This document shows positions 1 to 6,207 of a stretch of DNA of 6,705 bases, piece by piece. The translations under genes were made by a program, and so were the position numbers. The notes beneath the pieces were generated by a model. It saw only the letters and a program-made list of their open reading frames with translations. It made no database searches and was not told the DNA's origin. The stretch's first letter is position 1; each line of letters opens with the position of its first letter. Location: NCBI GenBank assembly GCA_900770835.1, contig CAAGLQ010000235.1, positions 1 to 6,705 of the forward strand, in the 5' to 3' direction. The stretch is from an uncultured Parabacteroides sp. (GTDB lineage: Bacteria; Bacteroidota; Bacteroidia; Bacteroidales; Tannerellaceae).

Positions 1-375
1 CTGGCTTCAGTGGCAGAAGAAGAGGTCCTATTGTGGACAGGTATCGCACATCCGGAGCCTTTGGAACGGTTGTTGCGGCAACATGCGAAGCGGCTTACGG
101 CGATGGCTTTCCCCGATCATCATGCCTTTTCGGAGGCGGATGCGCATCGGATAGATGCCGTTTATCAGCAACTTCCCTCTTCGAAGAAGCTGATGATTGT
201 CACGGAGAAAGATGCGGCTCGGTTGCGCGCTTGCTCCTTCCTCCCTTCCGCATGGAGGGCTTCGCTGTATTATTTACCGATAACGGTTGGTTTCTCAGCG
301 GCGGATGAGCAACTATTCAACCGATTGATAGAAAGGCATATTGAATCATTTAGTAACGAATGTAAAGCAGAATAA
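1..375 (+). CDS. lpxK: Tetraacyldisaccharide 4'-kinase, C-terminal part (5' end outside window)
   Basis: LpxK transfers the ATP gamma-phosphate to the 4' position of the tetraacyl-disaccharide-1-phosphate, making lipid IVA in the Raetz lipid A pathway at the inner face of the inner membrane. The reading frame is open from base 1 and gives the last 124 residues of a protein usually about 330-370 residues long; the P-loop N-terminal half is off the window. Motifs typical of the LpxK C-terminal half are visible: TGIAHPEPLERLL, then FPDHHAFSEAD, then IVTEKDAARL close to the end. A GTG at base 10 is only an internal valine codon, not a start. The stop lies 4 nt before the thiL start, suggesting co-transcription. 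Family assignment rests on these motifs; no composition anomaly is seen. Confidence 0.9.
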   Translation: MASVAEEEVLLWTGIAHPEPLERLLRQHAKRLTAMAFPDHHAFSEADAHRIDAVYQQLPSSKKLMIVTEKDAARLRACSFLPSAWRASLYYLPITVGFSAADEQLFNRLIERHIESFSNECKAE

Positions 376-379
376 GAAG

Positions 380-1408
380 ATGAGTAATAGAACAGAAATA
401 GCGACGTTAGGTGAGTTTGGCTTGATTAAGCATTTGACGGAGCATATAGAACTGAAAAACCCCAGTACATTAAAAGGGGTGGGTGATGATGCGGCCGTGA
501 TGGCTTATGGCGACAAGCTGACGTTGGTCACGACCGACCTGCTGTTGGAGGGAATCCATTTTGATTTGATGTATGTTCCTTTAAGGCATTTGGGCTATAA
601 ATCGGCGGTTGTCAATTTCTCTGATATTTATGCGATGAATGGTCAGCCGAAGCAGATCACGCTCTCCTTGGGCATCTCACAACGTTTCTGCATCGAGGAT
701 TTGGAGGAGTTCTATGCCGGTGTACGCTTGGCTTGCGACATCTATGGCGTTGATTTGGTAGGTGGTGACACCTCTGCTTCTCGTACGGGTTTAACCATTA
801 GCATCACCTGCATCGGTGAGGGAGAGCCGGGTAAGGTGGTTTATCGTTCGGGTGCGAAAGAAACTGACTTGATTTGTGTCTCCGGCGATTTGGGCGCCGC
901 TTATATGGGTTTGCAGCTTTTGGAGCGTGAGAAGAGCGTGTTTAAGGGAGAGAAAGATTTCGCACCGGATTTCTCGGGTAAGGAGTATCTCTTGGAGCGT
1001 CAGCTGAAACCGGAAGCCCGCAAGGACATTATCCGTATGTTAGCGGAGGCGCATGTGCTGCCTACCTCCATGATGGATGTATCGGATGGCCTCTCCTCAG
1101 AGCTGTTGCACATCGCACAGGAGAGCCACGTAGGATGCCGGGTGTATGAGGATCGCATTCCTATCGACTATCAAACGGCAGCGATGGCAGAGCAATTCAA
1201 TATGAACTTGGTGACAGCCGCCCTCAATGGGGGTGAGGATTATGAGTTGCTCTTTACGGTTCCACTGACCGACCATGAGAAGGTAGCGGCGATGGAGGGG
1301 GTTCATGTCATTGGCCATATCACAAAGCCGGAGTTAGGTTGCTACTTGCAGGGGCGTGATGGTGGTGAAGTAGAGCTCCGTGCGCAGGGTTGGAACTCTT
1401 TATCGTGA
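380..1408 (+). CDS. thiL: Thiamine-monophosphate kinase
   Basis: ThiL phosphorylates thiamine monophosphate with ATP to thiamine diphosphate, the active cofactor, in the cytoplasm. From the ATG at 380 the protein has 342 residues, normal for the family. It shows the PurM-like architecture: Mg/ATP-binding GVGDDAAV (33-40), TTDLLLEGIHF (51-61), SDIYAMNGQP (81-90), GGDTSAS (128-134), then in the second half MMDVSDGLSSEL (231-242) and GGEDYELL (284-291). An in-frame TTG at 341 would extend it by 13 residues but overlaps lpxK and adds residues unlike ThiL N-termini, so the ATG following AATAAGAAG is preferred. No strong Shine-Dalgarno is present, as is common in Bacteroidetes. No terminator is seen after the stop; the tRNA-Phe promoter begins within 20 nt. 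Confidence 0.95.
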   Translation: MSNRTEIATLGEFGLIKHLTEHIELKNPSTLKGVGDDAAVMAYGDKLTLVTTDLLLEGIHFDLMYVPLRHLGYKSAVVNFSDIYAMNGQPKQITLSLGISQRFCIEDLEEFYAGVRLACDIYGVDLVGGDTSASRTGLTISITCIGEGEPGKVVYRSGAKETDLICVSGDLGAAYMGLQLLEREKSVFKGEKDFAPDFSGKEYLLERQLKPEARKDIIRMLAEAHVLPTSMMDVSDGLSSELLHIAQESHVGCRVYEDRIPIDYQTAAMAEQFNMNLVTAALNGGEDYELLFTVPLTDHEKVAAMEGVHVIGHITKPELGCYLQGRDGGEVELRAQGWNSLS

Positions 1409-1426
1409 AAAAAGTAGAGAAAAGTG

Positions 1427-1456
1427 TTGCAGGTTTAAAATAAATGCCTACCTTTG
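1427..1456 (+). promoter_or_regulatory. Bacteroidetes-type promoter for tRNA-Phe
   Basis: A TTG (-33 element, 1427-1429) is followed after 19 nt by TACCTTTG (1449-1456), an exact match to the Bacteroidetes primary sigma -7 consensus TAnnTTTG. Transcription would start shortly after 1456 and give a tRNA precursor with a leader of roughly 25 nt. Confidence 0.85.
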
Positions 1457-1488
1457 CAGCCGTAATCGAAAAACAATTGCGCACTGCT

Positions 1489-1561
1489 GGTGCCATAGCT
1501 CAGTTGGTAGAGCAAAGGACTGAAAATCCTTGTGTCCCCGGTTCGATTCCTGGTGGCACCA
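1489..1561 (+). tRNA. tRNA-Phe (anticodon GAA)
   Basis: A 73-nt cloverleaf decoding UUC/UUU. The acceptor stem GGTGCCA/TGGCACC (1489-1495 with 1554-1560) is fully paired. The D-arm is GCTC/GAGC, the anticodon stem AAGGA/TCCTT (1515-1519 with 1527-1531), and anticodon GAA is at 1522-1524. The T-loop TTCGATT is at 1542-1548 and the discriminator A at 1561. CCA is not encoded (ACTTG follows), as usual for this phylum. One oddity is that T-stem position C1539 faces T1551, a C-U mismatch in the middle of an otherwise paired 5-bp stem. It has its own promoter and terminator, so it is a single-gene unit. Confidence 0.95.
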
Positions 1562-1566
1562 CTTGT

Positions 1567-1606
1567 AAAATCAGAGAGTTACTTATTAAAGTGACTCTCT
1601 GATTTT
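1567..1606 (+). terminator. Intrinsic terminator after tRNA-Phe
   Basis: A 16-bp stem (1567-1582 with 1591-1606, one G-U pair) encloses an 8-nt loop. The right arm ends in TTTT and a T-rich stretch (ATGTCTTTTTCCTTG) follows. The left arm begins with AAAA, so it could also act on transcripts from the right. Confidence 0.88.
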
Positions 1607-1632
1607 ATGTCTTTTTCCTTGTTTTGGCAGCA

Positions 1633-1664
1633 GTTTAAACAGTTTGTTTAAACCATAGTTTAAC
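1633..1664. repeat. Palindromic GTTTAAAC element with an extra half-site
   Basis: GTTTAAACA (1633-1641) and its exact reverse complement TGTTTAAAC (1645-1653) are separated by GTT, giving a 9-3-9 inverted repeat. A further GTTTAAC follows at 1658-1664, and CAGTTTA recurs at 1631 and 1694. The arrangement resembles an operator or recombinase site between the tRNA terminator and the small ORF, but no function can be read from the sequence. A chance AT-rich palindrome is possible. Confidence 0.5.
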
Positions 1665-1726
1665 CGTGGCAATTACAGTAAACTCAAATATGTCAGTTTA
1701 GGCATATCTGTGAATCCTGCACACTG

Positions 1727-2008
1727 GTGGGAGGCTCCTCTTGCGCTTACTTCCGCAAGGCAGAACGGGTGCGGGTGGCATACGGGTTTAGGAAAGCTTT
1801 GGCCAAGATAGAGTCAGGTAAGGTGGGAGGTGTGCGTACTGCCATGTTAGGGTTAGTGTGCCAACGCAACTATTATTACCTGCTGAGTGGCGAAAAGCCT
1901 ATTTTCCCGGCTATGCAAAGGAAAATAGAGAACATTTTATGTAGGTATGGTTTGTCTGCGCCCATAGAATTCGACCGTTATGAATGGCATTATGAATGGG
2001 GTACTTAA
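1727..2008 (+). CDS. Small hypothetical protein, possible helix-turn-helix DNA-binding remnant
   Basis: The gene is not recognised with certainty. The frame is open from 1682 to the stop at 2006-2008 but has no ATG near its beginning. GTG at 1727 would give 93 residues, and GTGs at 1769 and 1775 are alternatives; none has a good Shine-Dalgarno. The core, about residues 20-75, is coherent and protein-like: FRKALAKIESGKVGG, then VRTAMLGLVCQRNYYYLLSG, then AMQRKIENILCRYGL. A short helix, a turn, a helix containing NYYYLLSG and a closing amphipathic helix are reminiscent of small XRE/phage-type helix-turn-helix proteins; this is an impression, not a database match. The C-terminus has a 12-bp duplication encoding YEWH-YEWG (1979-2002). 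It is convergent with the ATPase gene, with a 22-bp repeat array in between. The missing start suggests N-terminal decay of a mobile or phage-derived gene, or a real GTG start. Confidence 0.45.
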   Translation: MGGSSCAYFRKAERVRVAYGFRKALAKIESGKVGGVRTAMLGLVCQRNYYYLLSGEKPIFPAMQRKIENILCRYGLSAPIEFDRYEWHYEWGT

Positions 2009-2017
2009 CGCTTGTTT

Positions 2018-2127
2018 TTGCATCCGACTATGCGAGGCTTTGCATTCGAGGGTGCAAGGTATTGCATTGCTCAATGCAATGCCTTGCATCAAGCAGCGCA
2101 AAAGATTGCATTGGGCAATGCAAAAGA
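2018..2127. repeat. Five tandem degenerate 22-bp palindromic units (iteron-like)
   Basis: TTGCAT begins at 2018, 2040, 2062, 2084 and 2106, exactly 22 bp apart. Within each unit, positions 13-18 carry ATGCAA or a near match (ATGCGA, GTGCAA, ATGCAA, GCGCAA, ATGCAA), so each unit is an inverted repeat. Units 3 and 5 are perfect 8-2-8 palindromes, TTGCATTG-CT-CAATGCAA and TTGCATTG-GG-CAATGCAA. The array fills most of the 162 bp between two convergent stop codons. The period is not a multiple of 3 and the array lies outside both reading frames, which argues for a DNA-binding or RNA-hairpin role. On the minus strand, unit 5 is followed by TCTTTT and might help terminate the ATPase transcript. Confidence 0.85.
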
Positions 2128-2170
2128 GAGAAAACAGCGTAATAAGGAAAAAGAAATAGTTATGACATAC

Positions 2171-3562
2171 TTACTTAGTAGTCAATAAACTCAAATCAAT
2201 ATCCGGAATGATTGCTTCCGTAAGTTTATCTTGTATTAGGAATCCCATGTATAGCGGAATAGTGAGTACATTCCCTTCACGCCCGACATTGTATTGACCC
2301 AACTTAATGGCGTTGTTCACATGATATACATCCTTGTTCTTCAGAACAGTAGTCATACTTTTGGCCTTGCCAGCCTTTGCCTTCACCTCAAGGATAACGC
2401 ATTCTCCTTTGAATCTCACTAAGAAATCCAGTTCAAGACCGCTTTCCTTGTGGAAGTAGTACAGTTTTTGTTTGGACTTGCAGAGAAAATCAGCCATGAG
2501 ATTCTCAAAGATGCCCCCTTTGTAACCTAAAAGATTGCCCTTTAGGATGTCCACTTGAGTTCCGTAATCCAACATGGCCATAAGGATGCCTATATCCGTA
2601 GTATATACCTTGAAGCAATCTTTGATGGAGTTGCCGTCCAAAGGCAGTTCCGTTATGGATGTATTATAGCACCGTTGGACAATTCCTGCATCCTCCAACC
2701 ACTGGATGCTACCAATATATTGCGAAGCCCGCCCTCCCTTCTTAACCACGGAATACTGGAATTTCTTGTTCTCTTTAGCTAATTGCTTTGGGATAGATTC
2801 AAAGCATTCGCGGATATGGGGTTTGTCGGCATCATCTGCATATTTCGCCATATCCTCTTCGTATTCGGCTATGAGGTTGCGCTGCGCTTTATATATAAGT
2901 TCGATGTTCTTTGTGTCAAGGAAACAGTTCACCACCTCCGGCAGGCCTCCGACAATGATGTATCTATACAGCAGCTCCATCATCGCCTTGTGAATGCCAT
3001 CGGGAATCGCTGTTTCGTTCTCGAAGCATGTTCTGACGGAATCTATCACCGTATCATTGATGCCGTTTGCCCAAAGAAATTCTTCAAAGTCCAAGGGGTA
3101 CATATCTACTACCGTTTCATATCCAACGGGAACAGAATCTTGTCCTTCTTCCTCGTTTTTCTTCTTGCTTTTGCCGTAGCCTTTCACTCCCAAAAGCGAA
3201 CCGGTGGAGATGACATCGAAACGACCGTCTATATGGAACGATTTCAAGGCGGTTCTTGCTTCCTTACAGGCTTGTATCTCGTCAAGGATTATGCAGGTTC
3301 TTCCGTTGATGAAACGACTGCCCGGAATCAAAGCAGAGAGGTTAAGTATAATAGTATCGACATCTATATTGCCTGTAAAAGCCGATTTCTTGTCCGGCTC
3401 AAGGATGAAATTCATATAGACCACACTCTCATAATTCTCCTTTGCGAATTTCTGGACGATGTATGTCTTTCCGCATTGACGTATGCCCTTTATCACAAGA
3501 GGCTTCCTGCCTTTGGACTTCTTCCATTCAGTTAGATATGTTTCTATCTTTCTTTTAAGCAT
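2171..3562 (-). CDS. AAA-family ATPase with DUF4143-type C-terminal domain
   Basis: A complete 463-residue protein of the AAA_14/DUF4143 class, common in Bacteroidetes accessory regions; the physiological role of the family is poorly defined. The N-terminal ATPase domain has Walker A GIRQCGKT (26-33), Walker B IILDEIQ (91-97) and a sensor-like ISTGS (118-122), followed by MYPLDFEEFLWANG (154-167) and GGLPEV (205-210). A lysine- and glutamate-rich linker lies at about 131-140. The C-terminal region has YIGSIQWLEDAGIV (282-295), KVYTTDIGIL (318-327), GGIFENLMADFL (349-360), then ELDFLV (377-382) and ILEVKAKAGK (390-399). The ELD...EVK pattern fits a PD-(D/E)XK nuclease-like fold. The ATG at 3562 is preferred over a TTG three codons upstream (3571). 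It runs opposite to the flanking core genes, supporting accessory origin. All main motifs are intact, so it is probably functional. Confidence 0.9.
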   Translation of the reverse strand: MLKRKIETYLTEWKKSKGRKPLVIKGIRQCGKTYIVQKFAKENYESVVYMNFILEPDKKSAFTGNIDVDTIILNLSALIPGSRFINGRTCIILDEIQACKEARTALKSFHIDGRFDVISTGSLLGVKGYGKSKKKNEEEGQDSVPVGYETVVDMYPLDFEEFLWANGINDTVIDSVRTCFENETAIPDGIHKAMMELLYRYIIVGGLPEVVNCFLDTKNIELIYKAQRNLIAEYEEDMAKYADDADKPHIRECFESIPKQLAKENKKFQYSVVKKGGRASQYIGSIQWLEDAGIVQRCYNTSITELPLDGNSIKDCFKVYTTDIGILMAMLDYGTQVDILKGNLLGYKGGIFENLMADFLCKSKQKLYYFHKESGLELDFLVRFKGECVILEVKAKAGKAKSMTTVLKNKDVYHVNNAIKLGQYNVGREGNVLTIPLYMGFLIQDKLTEAIIPDIDLSLLTTK

Positions 3563-3585
3563 AGTTTCCAACGATTATCTCAATG

Positions 3586-3616
3586 CGAAAATACATTTTT
3601 CCAAGCGAATATACAA
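3586..3616 (-). promoter_or_regulatory. Candidate promoter for the ATPase gene
   Basis: Read on the minus strand, TTG (3616-3614) is followed after 20 nt by TATTTTCG (3593-3586), one mismatch from TAnnTTTG. It sits about 24 nt before the ATPase ATG, giving a short leader. The match is plausible but not exact. Confidence 0.45.
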
Positions 3617-3872
3617 GAGTTATTACACTTTTCGGAACGAATGTCGTTGAGGATGCCACACTTTTCCAAGCCAAATACATTGATACAGATAAAAATTTCA
3701 CCGCAAATCGCAGCAATGCTTCCAAAAGGCACCACCGTTATATTCAACAAGCGTTCTGTAACATACCTGCGAAAATGCCTTATCACTCAAAAAAATCACA
3801 TCTGATAATGGAAACCAACTATAACTTTTGTGACCACGCACCCGGCAATTTCTCATTCTCGATTTTTCTCTT

Positions 3873-3880
3873 TATCTTTG
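3873..3880 (+). promoter_or_regulatory. Candidate -7 element of the ffh-folD promoter
   Basis: TATCTTTG exactly matches TAnnTTTG and is the same octamer used in front of tRNA-His. No TTG lies at the expected distance upstream, so the -33 element is weak or absent. Transcription from here would leave an AT-rich leader of about 40 nt before the ffh ATG at 3926. Confidence 0.6.
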
Positions 3881-3925
3881 CAAACTTATAAGGAAATCAA
3901 AATCATAAATACAACATAATTGAGT

Positions 3926-5263
3926 ATGTTTGAAAATTTAAGCGAACGGTTAGAGCGGTCGTTCAAACTATTGAAGGGCGAGGGCAAGATTACCGAGATC
4001 AATGTGGCAGAGACATTGAAGGATGTGCGTAAGGCGTTGCTTGATGCCGATGTGAACTACAAGGTAGCAAAGAACTTTACCGATACGGTGAAGGCGAAGG
4101 CTTTGGGACAGAATGTGCTGACCTCTGTCAAGCCGAGCCAGTTGATGGTGAAGATTGTGCATGATGAGCTGGCGCAATTGATGGGTGGTGCGGCTACGGA
4201 GTTGAATTTGAAAGGTGCTCCAGCGGTTATCTTGATGTCTGGTTTGCAGGGGTCTGGTAAGACCACTTTTTCCGGTAAGTTGGCTAACCTGTTGAAGACA
4301 AAGAAGAATAAGAAACCTTTGTTGGTGGCTTGCGACGTATATCGTCCGGCAGCTATCGAGCAGTTGCGTGTAGTCGGTGAGCAGGTGGGTGTGCCTGTTT
4401 ATATGGAGTTGGAGAGTAAGAATCCGGTGGAGATCGCGCAACATGCCATTCAACAGGCCAAAGCCAAGGGCAATGATGTGGTGATTGTCGATACCGCTGG
4501 TCGTTTGGCTATTGATGAGCAGATGATGCAGGAGATTGCTGCGATCAAGGCTGCTATCGAGCCGGAAGAAACCCTTTTCGTGGTCGATTCGATGACCGGT
4601 CAGGATGCGGTGAACACGGCTCGTGAGTTCAACCAACGGTTGGATTTCGATGGTGTGGTATTGACCAAGTTGGATGGTGATACCCGTGGTGGTGCGGCGC
4701 TTTCTATCCGCACGGTTGTGGATAAGCCGATCAAGTTTGTGGGTACAGGCGAGAAGATGGATGCGTTGGATGTGTTCCACCCCGAGCGTATGGCCGATCG
4801 TATCTTGGGTATGGGTGATATCGTTTCGCTGGTTGAGCGTGCCCAAGAGCAATATGATGAGGAAGAGGCGAAGCGTTTGCAGAAGAAGATCGCCAAGAAC
4901 CAATTCGATTTCAATGATTTTATCTCGCAGATCCAGCAGATCAAGAAGATGGGTAACTTGAAGGAGTTGGCCTCCATGATCCCTGGTGTGGGCAAGGCGT
5001 TGAAAGACGTGGATATTGATGATAACGCATTCAAGAGCATCGAGGCGATTATCTATTCAATGACTCCGGCTGAGCGTAGCAACCCGGCGATCTTGACGGG
5101 TTCACGCCGTCAGCGTATCGCGAAGGGTAGTGGTACGAGCATTCAGGAGGTGAACAAGTTGATCAAGCAGTTTGACGAGACGCGCAAGATGATGCGTATG
5201 CTGACCTCCGCGAAGTCGGGCAAGTTGAAACTGCCGATGATGAAGCCTTCGTTTAGACGTTAA
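3926..5263 (+). CDS. ffh: Signal recognition particle protein Ffh (SRP54)
   Basis: Ffh binds 4.5S/SRP RNA and signal sequences of nascent membrane and secreted proteins, then delivers ribosomes to FtsY and SecYEG by a GTP-dependent handover. The 445-residue protein is full length. The N domain covers about 1-95. The G domain follows with G1 GLQGSGKTT (106-114), DVYRPAA (137-143), G3 DTAGR (189-193), G4 TKLDGDTRGG (247-256) and G5 GTGEK (273-277). The M domain covers about 300-445, with the RNA-binding segment SRRQRIAKGSG (393-403) and methionine-rich stretches such as KMMRML (421-426). The ATG at 3926, giving MFENLSERLERSFK, is chosen over a TTG two codons upstream. The Shine-Dalgarno is poor. 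folD follows after 30 nt without a terminator, so the two are probably one transcript. Confidence 0.97.
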   Translation: MFENLSERLERSFKLLKGEGKITEINVAETLKDVRKALLDADVNYKVAKNFTDTVKAKALGQNVLTSVKPSQLMVKIVHDELAQLMGGAATELNLKGAPAVILMSGLQGSGKTTFSGKLANLLKTKKNKKPLLVACDVYRPAAIEQLRVVGEQVGVPVYMELESKNPVEIAQHAIQQAKAKGNDVVIVDTAGRLAIDEQMMQEIAAIKAAIEPEETLFVVDSMTGQDAVNTAREFNQRLDFDGVVLTKLDGDTRGGAALSIRTVVDKPIKFVGTGEKMDALDVFHPERMADRILGMGDIVSLVERAQEQYDEEEAKRLQKKIAKNQFDFNDFISQIQQIKKMGNLKELASMIPGVGKALKDVDIDDNAFKSIEAIIYSMTPAERSNPAILTGSRRQRIAKGSGTSIQEVNKLIKQFDETRKMMRMLTSAKSGKLKLPMMKPSFRR

Positions 5264-5277
5264 TTTAATTGGAACAG

Positions 5278-5284
5278 AAAGGAG
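5278..5284 (+). promoter_or_regulatory. Strong Shine-Dalgarno sequence of folD
   Basis: AAAGGAG ends 9 nt before the folD ATG. It stands out because the other starts in this window lack a clear Shine-Dalgarno, and it fixes the folD start at 5294. Confidence 0.75.
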
Positions 5285-5293
5285 TTTTATTAG

Positions 5294-6190
5294 ATGGAAG
5301 AACATACTTATCAGTTACTTGATGGAAAAGCGACTGCCGCTCAGATGAAGCAAGAGATGGCTGAGGAGGTCGCTCAGATCAAAGCGAATGGGGGCAAGGT
5401 ACCTCATTTGGCTGCTATCTTGGTGGGACATGATGGGGGTAGTGAGACCTATGTGGCCAGCAAGGTGCGTACTTGTCAGGAGATTGGTTTTAAGTCAACC
5501 TTGATTCGTTACGAGGAAGATGTGACAGAGGAGGAGTTGCTGTGTAAGGTGGATGAGCTGAATAATGACCCGGATGTGGATGGATTCATTGTGCAGTTGC
5601 CTTTACCGAAGCATATCTCTGAGCAGAAGGTGATTGAGGCGATTGACTATCGCAAGGATGTGGATGGATTCCATCCGATCAACGTGGGGCGTATGTCGAT
5701 TGGTTTGCCCTGCTTCGTGTCAGCCACTCCGGCGGGCATCTTAGAGCTTTTGAAGCGTTATGAGATCGACACGCGAGGCAAGCATTGCGTGGTATTAGGC
5801 CGCAGCAATATCGTAGGCAAGCCGATGGCTACCTTGATGATGCAAAAGGCTTATCCAGGCGATTGCACGGTGACGGTATGTCACAGCCGTTCACGTAACT
5901 TGAAGGAGATGTGTCAAACGGCTGATATTATCATTGTCGCTTTGGGCGTACCTGAGTTCTTGAAGGGTGATATGGTGAAAGAGGGTGCTGTCGTGATCGA
6001 TGTAGGTACGACTCGTATGCCCAGCAGCCAAACGAAGAGCGGATTTAAGCTGACAGGCGATGTGCTCTTCAGCGAGGTGGCTCCAAAGTGTAGCTATATT
6101 ACGCCGGTTCCGGGTGGTGTAGGTCCTATGACCATCATTTCTTTGATGCGTAATACGCTGTTAGCGGGCAAGAAAGCCATCTATAAGTAA
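5294..6190 (+). CDS. folD: Bifunctional methylenetetrahydrofolate dehydrogenase / methenyltetrahydrofolate cyclohydrolase
   Basis: FolD oxidises 5,10-methylene-THF with NADP+ and hydrolyses the methenyl product to 10-formyl-THF, which feeds purine and formyl-Met-tRNA synthesis in the cytoplasm. The 298-residue length is typical. The catalytic YVASK (53-57) carries the conserved Tyr and Lys; the substrate-binding QLPLP (101-105) and KDVDGFHP (121-128) follow. The Rossmann nucleotide-binding segment has VLGRSNIVGKP (167-177) and VCHSRS (195-200), then ADIIIVALG (210-218) and VVIDVG (233-238). The C-terminal signature is PVPGGVGPMT (271-280). All key motifs are intact. It follows ffh by 30 nt on the same strand with its own good ribosome-binding site. 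No classical terminator follows; a promoter for tRNA-His starts about 30 nt downstream. Confidence 0.97.
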   Translation: MEEHTYQLLDGKATAAQMKQEMAEEVAQIKANGGKVPHLAAILVGHDGGSETYVASKVRTCQEIGFKSTLIRYEEDVTEEELLCKVDELNNDPDVDGFIVQLPLPKHISEQKVIEAIDYRKDVDGFHPINVGRMSIGLPCFVSATPAGILELLKRYEIDTRGKHCVVLGRSNIVGKPMATLMMQKAYPGDCTVTVCHSRSRNLKEMCQTADIIIVALGVPEFLKGDMVKEGAVVIDVGTTRMPSSQTKSGFKLTGDVLFSEVAPKCSYITPVPGGVGPMTIISLMRNTLLAGKKAIYK

Positions 6191-6207
6191 ATAAGCTGAA
6201 AGAAAAT

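Larger units (their letters stand above)
3563..3925. other. Intergenic region between divergent ATPase and ffh genes
   Basis: These 363 nt hold no convincing gene. Short open frames occur on both strands (about 102 codons plus, 68 codons minus), but they look random, and the plus one runs through the ffh promoter. The region contains candidate promoters for both flanking genes and a 10-bp direct repeat TTTTCCAAGC at 3597-3606 and 3662-3671. Similarity continues a few bases beyond each copy. No RNA gene or terminator was recognised. Confidence 0.6.

Noticed and set aside
2018..2127. Possible CRISPR array
   Set aside because: The 22-bp units are directly contiguous, with no separate unique spacers of typical 30-bp size, and no cas genes are present.
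2783..3535. Plus-strand 250-codon frame
   Set aside because: It lies entirely antisense to the ATPase gene, whose motifs are clear; this is a shadow frame.
3580..3786. Minus-strand 68-codon frame upstream of the ATPase
   Set aside because: Its composition is random-looking and it overlaps the candidate ATPase promoter.
3583..3891. Plus-strand 102-codon frame upstream of ffh
   Set aside because: It has no recognisable motif or ribosome-binding site, and it runs through the ffh promoter element and into its leader.
1489..3919. Attachment-site duplication of the tRNA-Phe 3' end
   Set aside because: No second copy of the T-arm/acceptor sequence was found downstream before ffh, and no integrase gene is present.
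3968..4903. Minus-strand 311-codon frame within ffh
   Set aside because: It is antisense to a strongly conserved ffh; the Leu/His/Gln/Thr-rich composition is typical of a codon-bias shadow.
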